A program made the translations under genes and the position numbers. 64,000 bases of DNA from Caenorhabditis elegans (Eukaryota; Nematoda; Chromadorea; Rhabditida; Rhabditidae). Below, one piece after another: positions 47,731 through 59,641 of the stretch. The stretch lies in the NCBI RefSeq assembly GCF_000002985.6, contig NC_003280.10, forward strand, positions 4,026,501-4,090,500, in the 5' to 3' direction. The notes beneath the pieces are model-generated. The model searched no databases and had not been told where the DNA came from. It was given only the letters and a program-made list of their open reading frames with translations. The stretch's first letter is position 1. The number at the start of each line of letters is the position of its first letter.

Positions 47731-50216
47731 GAAAACACCAAACTGGAAGGCAGGCACGTCGGTTGCCTTCCTACCAATACCTTCTGCGCCCAAAATAGAC
47801 GAATTCTAAAAATAAATTGTTATTCCTTCTCAATTTTCCCCCAGAACCCACATATTTTTAGATATTAAATTTTCATTTAAAAAACAATCAAAAACCTAAA
47901 AATAACAAATAAAACGATGCCGGGTGAGACCCCCGGGATCCCTTTATTCTTTTCAATTTATCTCAATAAAAATGAGCCTATTAGATGATTCCTGCATTCT
48001 CCGCCCGTTCAATTTTTCAATTTTCTTGCTCTGCGGGAACTTAGTTTGCAGAGCTCCACATTGTAGGAAGGCGGGTAGGTATTGAACCCCTTTTTAGTAT
48101 TTTTTTAGTATTCATTTCTCTCTTGCTTATCAAAAAATAGCAAAATTAGATGAGTACCCACTTGTGTGTGTGTTCGGTGCACACATTTATTATGAAATAA
48201 ATTGTTTGTTTTTTTTTTTCGTTTATTTTTTGGAACGAGTATGACTGGATTTTTTTATAATGATCAAACATTGGTGAGATTTTTGGTAAATTACTGAATG
48301 GGATTCATAAGAATCGGAAGTTTCGAGTCAAAAACTGAAAAATTATATTGACCAATCAGTGACGTTGGAAACGCCTTCGCGTGTCGCTGATTGGTTGGCG
48401 TGGTCCTTTTTCAAACTTGCCGTGCAAACTTACCAATCAGCGATGCGCAAGAGGCGTGGCTGATGTTGCTGATTGGTTTGTTAAATTTAACGGAAAAAAT
48501 ATATTTCTTTGCAAAAAAAAAAGGAAATACATTTTTAATTTTCAAGGGGAAATATTTTGAATTACAAAAAAATTTTCAAGTTGCTAGGAGACCCGAAAAT
48601 CTATAAAATTTGAAATAAAAATCTTTGGACTTTTTTCGTTAGTTAAGATATAGTAGATTCCTCTTACAAGTTTTTCCCAGGAACTCCGAACATTCATTCT
48701 ATGCAAAATTTTTGGAACCAGAACTCCGCGAGCTCCAGATTTTCTTCTTCCTTATGCCAAAAAATTTCCGTTCCACTACCTCCAAAAGTGATTTACCTCT
48801 GTACTTACTCCTAGTCTTTTTTTTTTGCACAAAAGTACCCTCCTTTTTTCCAATTTGTTATTTTTTTCTCTATTTTCAAAAAAAAGAAGACTTATGTCTC
48901 TTTCTCTTCAATCCATCATTCGTGCTCATGAAATATCACTAGTTTCCTGTCTACTTATTGGGTTGAAAATGGGGCAAAAAAGTTCAGAAGTTGGTTTTGT
49001 AAAATACTTTGAACTTGTTACAATTTCTTTAAAATATTAAAAAAAAAAATTTCAAACCTAGATAAAACTTACTATTTAATAAAAATGTGATACTTTTTTT
49101 TGACATTTTCTTATAATTTTTTTAAAAATGTTTTTTTGAAACTTCAAAGAGTCGTAAATGGAAAATGAAATTAAATCGGCATAAAAATAAAAAAAACAGG
49201 AAATTTATTTTCATTAACAGCAACAAAAGAGGCTTAAAAGTTCAGCACAAATTCTTGATTTTCTGGAATTTTCTCCTTTTTTTTTGTTTCAAAAACAAGT
49301 CATTCGAGTTCACTTTCATAGGATAAAATGTGATGCCTGCCTGCCCACCTAATTGTTTGCTGCAAATTGTAGGCTCAGGTATGCTGTGCCTACCTAGACG
49401 AAACGCCTAATCACCAAATAACTCGGCCAGAAAATCAAAACAATCAAACTCTATGCAAAAACGATACTTTTCCTAATTCACTTTTCGAATAATTGTTTTT
49501 ATTTTCAGTCTAATAAATAGGGTTTTTCCGAGAACAAATTCTCAAAGCTCATATAATAAAAGTGTCAATTTCTAACGAATCGGAGATAAGATTCTCGTGA
49601 AGTTTTGCACTTTTGCAGTTTGCAGAGGGCTTCTCAATTTTCTAGTCTCTGTTACTTTTGGCAAATTAATTTCAAATTATTTTTTTTCAATCGAAAGTGT
49701 GCCTTTTTCAATGAAAGATTGAGTAACCAGATTAGAAAATAACTCAACAGAAACCTTTTTCAAATTACAAATGTTTCTGAATTTAGAAATAAACTAGGCA
49801 ATCATCTAACAAAAAAAAATCGGATTATATTTGACCACTACTAACAACATAATTTTCCCGATTTCCCTCCCCATTTCCTTGTTCAATTGCACCTGGAGCT
49901 GTGTAGTAGGGCTCCTGGTGAATTATTGCTTCGCGTGTTTCTTTCCACTTTGTCATAGTTTTGTTTTTATGGTTACATTGACCTTTTTACGTTGTGTTTT
50001 AGTTGGTTTTGACTTTGATATTTGAACTGTGAGAGACATTTATTGCAAAAATAATAAAAAATCACTTTTTCATCATTTTTATTTCTCTTAATTTCATAAT
50101 TCAAATTACTCAAATTTCAAATAATTCATAACACGAGTGAAATGAAGGTTGCGTTGTGGTTGCATTGAAGTCTTAGACAAAGTTTTCAGCTTTTCAGGAA
50201 CTTCGGGAAATACAAA

Positions 50217-50244
50217 ACATATATATATATATATATATATATAT
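50217..50244. repeat. (AT)n microsatellite
   Basis: A pure run of about fourteen AT dinucleotides. Confidence 0.9.
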
Positions 50245-51727
50245 AAATTTTAGTCTTGTACTACTCTCGGAAAAACAATTTAAAAAAGATCTGACGTCAT
50301 GTGATTTTGACTCAATGTGTCAGTAATGACGTCACACCATTTCAAACCGATTTACCGCGATTTCTGTAGATCAAACGGCAACCGAATGGTGTTACGGTGG
50401 CCTTTTCCTACAACTTCAAAACTCAGACAAAATCCCAAAAACACGAATTCTGACGTTTTCCAAAACATTTACTTTACCAATTCCAGGTGAAATCCGATAG
50501 ATTTCTAATCAAGCGTTTCTTTTTTCTCTTTATTTGTCTAGACCCAATATCTGGAAACTAATAAAACTAGGAACTGAACACTCTTATTAGTGATCGGAGG
50601 GTAAATATAAAAGAAGGCGAGGAGCCCATAGAATCTTCTTCTCCTTCTTCTTCTTCCTTATTTCTTATTTTCTTCAGATTTTTAATGAGACACTTCCTTT
50701 TGCTTCCAGCAATTTCTATATTTCTAATGAGTATTCCAATCCGGACACAAAAGAGTTGTGCTCTAGAGGTCCATTAAACTAATGATATTTTCCTTTTTTT
50801 TTTCACACCACGGGTTTTCTTACTTTTAGAATTCAGTCTTGATTTTTTGGTTTTGAATTGACTGAAAAAATTCAAGTTCGAGGGATGGATCGCCGACCTA
50901 TCAGCAATAAACAAAGGGCGTGACCAACGTTGCTGATTGGTTGGCACTTTTAAGCGTGTTTCAAAAACAAAGACAAGCTAGATTTAAAATTCAAAATTTT
51001 GATCTCAATTTTTCCACCAAAAACCTTTAATTTCTTCCCCTTCCAACCAATTTTCCGTATTCTCCATTATTCATGAAATCCCTTTGCTGGATGGACATAC
51101 CAAGAATAATAAAATTGAAATAAATTGGCTATATGTTCCATACACGAATCATCTTATTCATAATAATAATAATCGTGTCCTCTTTCTCTCCATTTCCCAG
51201 TTTTTCCTTCTTCCTGAATTCATTTTCACCCGCTATTTTCTAGTTGTTTTTTTGGGTAAATATGTAATATAATCCGAAACCTATCTCTCACAAGTTGGTG
51301 GCAAATTGGCTTCCGATGAAAAAAGCTAATACCTTTGTGCAATAATTAGAAAAACGGCGTGCTTGTGATTGGTTTTCTCAGTTTGCAGTCTGGTAATCGA
51401 GATTTTTTGGGTTTTTTCTCGGAAAAACTTGGTAAGACGATATTCATATTTGTCAGGTGCATTTGGGGTACAAAAATATCTTTGATTAATTTATTTATAA
51501 GAAGTTTTTTATTTCGGTTTAATGGAATTTGTTATTTATGCAATTGTAGGATTAATCTGATATTCCTATTTACAATTTGAAAAAGAACGTGCGCCGCGGT
51601 CGCGTCGCGGTTGCATTGCGGTTGCGTCGCGTCTCCAACGTGCCTATGCTGCCTGCCTGAGTAGGTGGGAAACTTTACGTTGGTAAGTGCAAAAATCTCT
51701 CTTCCAGGTTGAAAGCAAAAAAAAATA

Positions 51728-51995
51728 GGGGGGGGGGCAGATAGCTCAGTCGGTAGTGGTGGCCGCTAGCAGTCTGGAGGTCACGAGTTCAAGTCCGGCC
51801 TCACCCCCTAGGTTCACCCAGCCTCTATTGGGAAGTGGAGCAATCCACGACTGGATTATCGGCCACAGTCCCCGGCTAGGACGTGGCTTAAATTACAGCC
51901 CAGAGGGATCACCACCAGGCAGTGTACCTGAAACCCAGATCCGCAGTGCATAGCACTTGAAGAACGGATCGTCCTTTAATCCTTTAATCCTTTAA
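51728..51995 (+). mobile_element. tRNA-derived SINE-like element
   Basis: The head has a Pol III A box TAGCTCAGTCGG (51742-51753) and B box GAGTTCAAGTCC (51785-51796), with GGGGGCA and TCACCCCC able to pair as an acceptor stem. A body of about 175 bp unrelated to tRNA follows (CCCAGCCTCTATTGGG, ACAGTCCCCGGC and so on). It ends in a short tandem tail, four CCTTTAAT-type units at 51973-51995. This head-body-tail layout is that of a SINE. No clear target duplication is visible. Confidence 0.78.
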
Positions 51996-54334
51996 ATAAT
52001 TTTTCGGCAAAAATGACTAGAATTAGATTACCCAAGTGACCTAAGTTTAAATCAAATATATTTTTTTCCTGGAAAACTCTAATTTCTATCACATACCTGC
52101 AAAGTGGATCAGATCAGGAACTCCACTTCCAAGAAACATTAACATAATTTTATCAATTTTTGATCAGAAATATGTTTTGTGAAATTCCCAGAAAATCATT
52201 CCAAAAAAATCACTAGATTCTTGATCTCCAAACACATAGGTATTCCCATGTTCCCACAAATTGAGTCACAATCTTGTTTTCCCATAAGTCGGATAAGTCG
52301 TAAATATTAAGATATATAAAAAACCAATATCCCGGATCAGAAATTAGTTTTTCCTGTCCTGGCAAGCTTTGATTTTTGACAACACCAGGTAAGATATGAA
52401 ATTTTCAAAACATATCTGTTCAACCTCAGCCCTCTAAATCCAATCGAATTAGCTGTGGAACAAAATCTTGGAAGAATTGTTTTCAATTTTATCCGCTCCC
52501 ATTTGTCTTAGTTACAAAGAGGAAGCCGCTTTGCTCTAAGAGGTTTTTTTTTGTGATCTCAGCAAGCACTGGGAGAGCCAAGTTTACATTTTCCGTCATA
52601 ATAGACATCAATCACAAACTCAAGATTTGTTATTTGTAGAAATGCTTGTTTTAAGCAATCTTCGGAAAAGTTTTCAAAATAAAAATATAAAATAGTTTTG
52701 CAAAATGTTGATTTCCATCAGTATCTCTAATCATTTTTGTATGTGAGTAAAAATTATTACTATGCGGAGAGGTACTGTAGGGATACTGTAGGAGCACAAT
52801 TTGATGTTTTGTGTTGTGAACTCAAAAACCTCAAACATTTTCTATATTCCTTGCCGATCCATAAATCCTTGTTTTATTTTTCTTGCAACTTTCAAAATTC
52901 TTCAAATTTTTACAACTTTTTCTTTCATTTTTCCAAAACTCCAAACCCGGTTGCTCGGCTACTAAAAGTAAGAAACTTTTTCTTGAGAGCCAAAAAGTTC
53001 TGCTTTTTTTCCCACAAACGTTAATATTCGTGATATCGTGAGAAATGGTGGTTTGGGGGTTGCGGCTTCGTTACAAAACGTATTCTCGATCCTAGCCAGA
53101 TGACGTTTTGATATTCTTTTAGAGCATTTTCTGGAGCTTCACGGTAAATTTTTTATTGCGAAATTTCAGAATGTTCCGGAACTAAAGAAATGTGTATACC
53201 CTGAAAGATAGAAAATTTTCCATCTAACAGTTATTCCTTTAACCCCTCGTCACTTTCTCGAAATATTCTACCCTATGAAGACAAACACCATATGTCATAA
53301 ACAAATGTCTGGCCAACTCTGTCATCAATAATTCACCTATTTTTGGCCATAAAATTGGTGAATTTAGTTGTTTAATCTCGCGTTTTGAGGTGGACAGCTC
53401 AAAAGTACTTGTTGTTTCAAAACTAGTGCAATTTTTAAAATTGGCTGGAACAGGCACACGCACCACACACGCACCGCACGGTAAATTTTTAAAAATTATC
53501 GATTTTATTAATTGGAAGACCGAGACCTTGAATACTTTTCCTGTAAATTTGAATTGAAATAAGGTCTATTTTTATATCTAATTTCATGGATTATTTCTCT
53601 CCTCTTTTTCTATTTGAAAATAGAAGACAGGACAATAGAGAAGCCAATGTGCACTTCTTTTTTTGGGGTCAGGTCTAAATTTTGTTATGTCTAGACCCCC
53701 CACTCCCGAAAAAGCCAAAAAGAAAACGGGAAAATTGATAATTTGTGACACAAAGAGCTATTTTACGGGGCGGAGAGGTCATCCTACTTCCCTTGACGGG
53801 AGAGTTATGCACACATTTTACAAGGAAGTTAGATGAAGAAGTGCGAGAGGAGTACACTGATGGATTCCCTTGATTCTCACTAATAATTTACATATTAAGT
53901 TTGAGGAAGATGACGGTGACCCCTGATTTGATGTCATTTCATCAGACACATAGCTCAATTCTGCGTTGCCAAAGGTCAGACAGGAACGAAAATACTTGCC
54001 TGACCAATGCCTACCTACGTCTAAATCACAAATTACCACTTTTCACGTCTTAATTGGCTTTAAGTAAAAAAGTAAATTTTGGCTGTAGGCAGGCGCGTAG
54101 GCTTGTAGTCAACCTATTGTCAATTCAAGTTTCTTACTTCCAGTTCCTTCAAACTTGAAAACAATCTTTAATTTTGTTGTTCCTTTTTATTTTTCAATTT
54201 CCTGTTCAGTTTTCTTATTTTCCTGTGTTTTTCAATTTTTCATTTTTCCAAATTAAAAATAAGATCATGTTCAAAAACCTTTCTGATTTTGAATGTAAAC
54301 TTTTACTTCTCAAAACTTCCTTATTCCTTTTCGG

Positions 54335-54645
54335 AAAGTAGGTAGGTAGGTATGTAAAAACAAAGCGATAGATAGACTGGGTAGGTAGGCACAAAGGTAG
54401 GCAGGTATAAAAGTAGGCATAGATTTTGGTAGGCAAGTACATAGGCAGTTATCTAGGTAGGCAGTAGTGTAGGTAAGCATGGTTTTCGGTAGGTAGGTAC
54501 GTAGGCTGACTGATATAAAGGTGGGCAATGGTGCAACTTAGCAGGGATGTAGGCAAAAATGTAGGTAGGCAGAGCTGAAAATAGGAAAAATCACGTTAGA
54601 ATTCAAAAAATAAGCGGTAGGCAGGCACGTAGGCAGGTACCTAGA
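54335..54645. repeat. GTAGGTAGGCA tandem-like array
   Basis: Imperfect units of GTAGGTAGGCAGGTA spaced 20-40 bases over about 300 bp. Minus-strand open frames through it translate to Tyr/Leu/Pro/Thr repeats and are not genes. Confidence 0.75.
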
Positions 54646-55417
54646 AAGTAATTCATTTCAAAGATCATAGATATTTAAACTACATTTACGATCTAAAACA
54701 TCTGTGAAAATCCACGTGTTGCGTAGAGCCTGAAAAGGAAAAGGTTTTCAGCCGTTTGTAGATCACTGGCACTGATCACCCGCCAATTTTGACGTCCCCC
54801 CCCCCCCCCTGCCACGTCACCTCCTCTCTACTTTTTCGACGTGTGTGTGCTCGGCGAGCTCTCGCCTTTCATCTTCATCTGATTCAATTCCTCCATTCTA
54901 TTCTGCAAAGGAGAAGATGCCTCGGCGGCGGAGCCAACCCCAACTCATCCGTGAGCTCCGCCCCAAAAAAAGAGCAGGCAGTGCTCTCCAACACACATGA
55001 ATATATGAAACATTTCATCTCATTTCGAATTCTTTGGATCTGCTCTTTCTTCTGTTGTTGTGTCTGTGTGTGTATGTGTATGTCATTGTTGGGTCCTTGT
55101 ATGTCTTCAAATTCCGAACAAATTTTTGTTTGAAAACCCGCAATTTCCCTGTCTGGCGGTGTGCTATTTATTCACTCAGTGTTTTTTGTTCGAATTTCCA
55201 GCCAATTTTCAATTTCAAAAGCGCCAAATTTTCGGGAAAACCTGAAAATAATTACCTTGCAAATATCCCCACACCCCCACCGACACCCACCCACTTTATT
55301 TTGAAAAACATGTTCTGAGATTTTTTGAAAAGTTGAGAAAAACACGACAATTTTCATTTCCAACTTCCTTGCTCTTTGCTACGAGGTGTTTGATTTTTTC
55401 TCAAAATGCTTACGATG

Positions 55418-55682
55418 AGGCTTTGGCTTAGGCTTAGACTTAGGTTTAGACTGAGGCTTAAACTTAGGCTGAGACTGAGGTTTAGGCTTAGGCTTAGGCT
55501 GAGGCTTGGATTTAAGTTTGGGCTTAGGCTTATGCTTAGGCTCAGGCTCAGGCTTAGGCTTAGACTTAGACTTAGTCTTAGGCTTAGGCTTAGGCTTAAG
55601 CTTAGGCATAGGCTTAGGCTTAGACATAGGCGTAGACTTAAGCTTAGGCTTAGGCTTTGGCTTAGGTTTAGGCTAGGCTTAT
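55418..55682. repeat. Interstitial telomere repeat array (TTAGGC)n
   Basis: About 265 bp of mostly TTAGGC units with variants (TTAGAC, TGAGGC, TTAAGC), the longest such block in the window. Alternating Leu/Arg or Lys/Pro frames on either strand are translations of the hexamer. Confidence 0.9.
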
Positions 55683-56568
55683 GCTCACAGGGTTTAGCCT
55701 GCAGGGACTTTAAAAACGAATATTAATAAACCTACATTGAAGTTTTCAAAAAGGAGCAAAACAATTCTGTTGCCGAATTGCCGAGTGTTCCGGCTTTTTG
55801 GATAGTAATATTCTATGCGTCATCCGGTTTCCCCCAGATTTCTGAGCTTTTCATTCTATTCTTTTAAGAGCGGTTTTTCTCTCACGCCATCACCCAACAA
55901 AAAGAGCACCCACTCATCTATTGCAACTTTTCTTCCCCGATTTTGTTCCATTTTCTTACTTTTTTTGCTACGAAAAGCTCAACCCGGGTGGTCCTTTTTG
56001 ACCTACCTACCAATTTCAAAGGAAATCAAATTGATGTTTGATTCTAGGAAAAGAGATGTCTCTATCTATCTCTTATCCTTTTTTCTCATTTTTTTCTCTA
56101 TGCAAATTTTAATGGAAACTACTTAGGATGTGGACGGACCTAAAATTGATTAGAATTGGCTTCACTGGGTGCATAACCCCTCAATTTTGAGCTGTAAAAA
56201 AGTTATTTTGAAAGAAAAAAATGTTATAATTTTTTTGATCGGTGTTTTACAAATGAAATTGCAGCTTTTTGCAAAAAATAAAAATTTAAAATTTATTCTT
56301 TTCAAGTAGATATACCGATGTTTTAAATATGAAAAACAAGGGAAGACGCAGACAGCGAGAGCGTCTGTATCTCTGACCTCTGCCCTCTCCCTCTCCCTTT
56401 CTCTTACTCCCTCATTTTCAAATTAACGAAACTCATAGTCAGCGAATATTTGAGCAAGTTGAAAATTTCCAACTGCAAAACTGTTAAAAATTCGATTTTC
56501 TATCTATCTTGTAATTAATCTCATCTCTATTGACAGCCCTTAACTCAAAAATTCAAGTTTTCAGCAAA

Positions 56569-59500
56569 ATGAACATCACAGAAACAGCAGCAATGAGCGA
56601 GGCGTGTATGGTGGAGAGCCTGGATCGACGATGGTACCTGGTAGCAGTTTGTGGAACATCATTATCGGTTTTATCAATTGTTTCAAATATGTTGATATCA
56701 AAAGTGAGTGTTTTTCATAGTTTTGATTTTAATTGGAAAATGCTTAATTCAGCTTAATTTGACGAAAATTTTTGTCTTTTAAAATTGATTTTATTTTCGA
56801 AAAACTTAAAATTTTGCTTTTCCACTAAAAAAAGTGTGGTCTTTTAAAAATAATTTCATTCAAGATTTGTCGGAAAAAAGACATAAGAAAACGTATTAGA
56901 AATATTCAAAAATTCTTTTAAAAAAAGTTGAAAAATTGAGAGAGTTTAAAACAACTTTGAGAGTTATAAACAAAATTGCCAAAAACCCATGTTCTTCACA
57001 CGAAATTTCAAATGTTTTGGGTAAATCGTATGGCGACCAATGAACGATGAGGTAGGGGAGGGGCCAGCGCCTGTGATTGGTCCAATTGTTAGCCTGACCA
57101 ATCAGCAAGGCGATCGGGTCTGCAATAAGAAAACATCTTTTTAATTTCCAGGTCCTACTATCCTCGAAGCACACGCACTTCTACTTCCTAGCCCTACTCG
57201 CCTTATCCGACTGCTTCTTATCTCTAAACTACGGTCCCGTGATAGCAATGGACATAATCAAAGATCGTGTGAAACTGCGTTGGCTCTCAAATCTTTATAT
57301 TCAATACGTGGGACCCTTACTTGCTCTCTCACAAACCTCAATGACTTTCTCATGCTACCTGATCATCCTGGCGACCATCGAGCGATATCTGATCACACTA
57401 CGCGCAAAATGCCTCGGCACATTTCGACAATGCCGGGGACTCTCTGCACTTTGTATGTTCATTTTGGCTCTGTTGCTCAGGGCGCCCATCATTTTCGAAA
57501 TGCAAATAGAACAGAATCCCGATTGTATTGGCGAGATTAGCGAGTACTATTTGAACTTGTCGCCGATTGTGAACACGTTTTGGTATGGAACTGTGTACCG
57601 GTTTTATGTCAGGTAGGTGCAGGGATTTGTTGAAAAATTGGAGAAATTACAGAGAGAAATGAACTGAAAATTTTTGAAATTAAAAAAAAATTGTTTGTCC
57701 GATATTTTTGAATCTAAAATTTATTTTAAACTAAAATTATCAACAAAAAATAGAAAAAAAAATATAATTTCAATTTTTTAATTGCATATTTGACCTAATT
57801 TTGAATAATTAGACTTAAAAAAGTACTTGAAATTTCAAAAGGAATTTATCGAAATTTCAGAAAATGGAAAACTCTGGAACATTTTTTTTATAACAAAGTA
57901 TTGTTTTTAACCAAAAGTTTTTCAAAACTAGGTCGCCTACCTACTTGCCTGCCTACCGCCTATTTTTCTGTACTTTTGGCAATAGGCATGAGTGTAGGCA
58001 CAAGGCAGATGTATAAACCATGAAATCAGACCTACAACTTGCTGAAAATAAAAAAATTTAAAGTTTTCCGTATCCTTTTTCTGCTCAATTTTGTCTCTAT
58101 TCAAGCATCAAAAAAGTTATATTAAAACAATTATTTAAAAAAATAAAATACCAAGCCAAAAAAATCTTTCAGAAACATCATGACAGTCCTGGTACCCTTC
58201 GTTCTGCTGGCCATTCTTAATTACAAAGTCGTGAAAATTCTTCGAATGCAGCAGAGATCGGCGCAAATGTTCCGTTTTCTATCAAGTGATCATAAGACGA
58301 AAATCCGATCGGCAACAATTTTGATGGTATGTATCGTTTTCTCGTATCTTCTCGCGAATATTCTAAACGTCGGTGTCACACTGTGGGAGTACGTGGCATT
58401 TCAATCAACACAAACCGGAGACGCTTATGCGGTATGTTGAAAAGTTGCAAACAGCAAACTACAAACTACAATTCCCAATTTCAGTTCTACGAAACTTGCA
58501 CCGATGTGACGTCAGTACTCTACATTCTGGTGTGTGCCACGCGTCTTTTTGTATATTATTTGTTCAATCAGGTAGGTTTTTTTTTTTTTAATTTTATCTG
58601 AAAAATTCTTTAAAAAATGCCTGATTTCTTGGATTCCCGCCAAAATTTTCTGATTTTTTTCCGAGTTTTAGAAATTCCAATTTCATAAATTTCACAGCAA
58701 AAATTATGCATCTAAACTTCTCTCAGAACCTTTTCCAATTCTCATAAAATTTAACAAAAAAACCAAAGATTCCAGGAAATCCGCGAAGCCATCAAACCTC
58801 TCGTCTGCCACAGCACGAGTGCTCCTCGCAAGCAGGACTATGTTACAGTAACCCGAAGCTTGTAAGTTTGTCTAAATCAATTTTTCGTAAGCAGAAATCT
58901 GAAACCTATCCATCACCCTGTCACTGAGTCCCGTTCTCTCTTTCAGACAATCCATGCCGTTGGCGGTAGTGGGCGCCCTAACATTCCTCGGTCCAAGACA
59001 GACCGGCATCGTGAGAAATCAGCAAAAGTAGGGGAAAATTAAAGTAGTTGAACTTCTGCTATCTATTTCGCATGTCTACTGTATCTCAAACTTCTATCTC
59101 CCAGACTCTCTTTGCTCTCCTCCTAATAACTTTCCGTCACAAGCTTACTTCTAGGCGCACACACTTTTACCAATCCAGTAAGATGTCGGCCGCAGCCCAT
59201 TGACTGCAGCCGGCACTTCATGGGCCAGGCTGGCGTATGCAGGACCGGGTTGGCACGTGAGGTGTCCGCAGCAGATTGCAGCCGACATTTCACAGGCCAG
59301 CAAAGCTAGCGTTCGCCTAGCTAGCCAAGCTTACGAGGTGTCGGCTGCCGTCTCGTTTCCGCGGCCGACACTTTACGAGCCACCAGCTATCATCCTACCA
59401 TTTTATCTTCCAGTTAACATATACTTCTTTCAGCGACTCCTCCCGCCAAATCGGAACCGAAATCGATGCTGTAGCAATTGCCATTGCTCGAAGGCTGCTC

Positions 59501-59641
59501 TCGAGTGAGCTCGTCTTCGGAGGTGGAGGCACCAAAGAGGCCAACGACTCATACGTCATCTCAAACCACCACGCGACCACATCTGGAGACGAGGAAACCG
59601 ACGACGACGACGACGATGAAGAGATTCCATATATGGTTTGA
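56569..59641 (+). CDS. Rhodopsin-class peptide GPCR, FMRFamide-receptor-like
   Basis: Seven exons: 56569-56703, 57152-57612, 58173-58431, 58485-58571, 58776-58861, 58947-59027, 59434-59641. Phases agree, giving 438 residues. TM1 is near 19-42, TM2 54-77 with D65 in ALSD, TM3 ends in E122-R123-Y124 (the DRY position), TM4 is ALCMFILALLLRAP, TM5 IMTVLVPFVLLAILNY, TM6 ATILMVCIVFSYLLANIL and TM7 VTSVLYILVCATRLFVYYLF. The FNQEIREAI start of helix 8 is typical of worm FMRFamide-type peptide receptors, so a neuropeptide receptor at the cell surface is likely; the ligand is unknown. The usual Cys at the top of TM3 is not obvious. The tail ends in a run of six Asp followed by EEIPYMV. A TTTTCAG just before CAAAATG suggests trans-splicing; AATAAA is at 59777-59782. 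Confidence 0.87.
59170..59390. repeat. GCAGCCGACATTTCACAGG-type repeats in the GPCR intron 6
   Basis: Several spaced copies of CAGCCGACATTTCACAGG and GCCGGCACTTCATGGG lie in the last intron. Related words recur at 60030-60390 (GCAGCCGACATTTTACAGGC, GCCGAGGTTTCACAGG), so the family straddles the 3' end of the gene. Spacing is 25-60 bases and irregular. Confidence 0.75.

Larger units (their letters stand above)
46188..56568. other. 10.4-kb region without a supportable gene
   Basis: No exon chain with splice consensus was found on either strand. It holds the ET-gene poly(A) signal (46423-46428), loose TAGGCACGTAGG arrays (47400-47730), an (AT)n run at 50217-50244, the SINE-like element at 51728-51995, GGTAGGCA arrays (54335-54645), a 14-C tract at 54796-54809 and a TTAGGC array (55418-55682). 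CCAATCAGC/GATTGGT words cluster near 48350-48480 and 50900-50945. The 54780-54990 stretch is GC-rich and promoter-like, 1.6 kb upstream of the GPCR gene. Confidence 0.5.

Noticed and set aside
51738..51810. A functional tRNA gene at the poly-G site
   Set aside because: The head is tRNA-like but runs into a non-tRNA body with a tandem tail, which fits a SINE better.
55379..55726. Open frames of about 80-106 codons on both strands rich in Leu/Arg or Lys/Pro
   Set aside because: They are translations of the TTAGGC hexamer, with no splice sites or normal composition.
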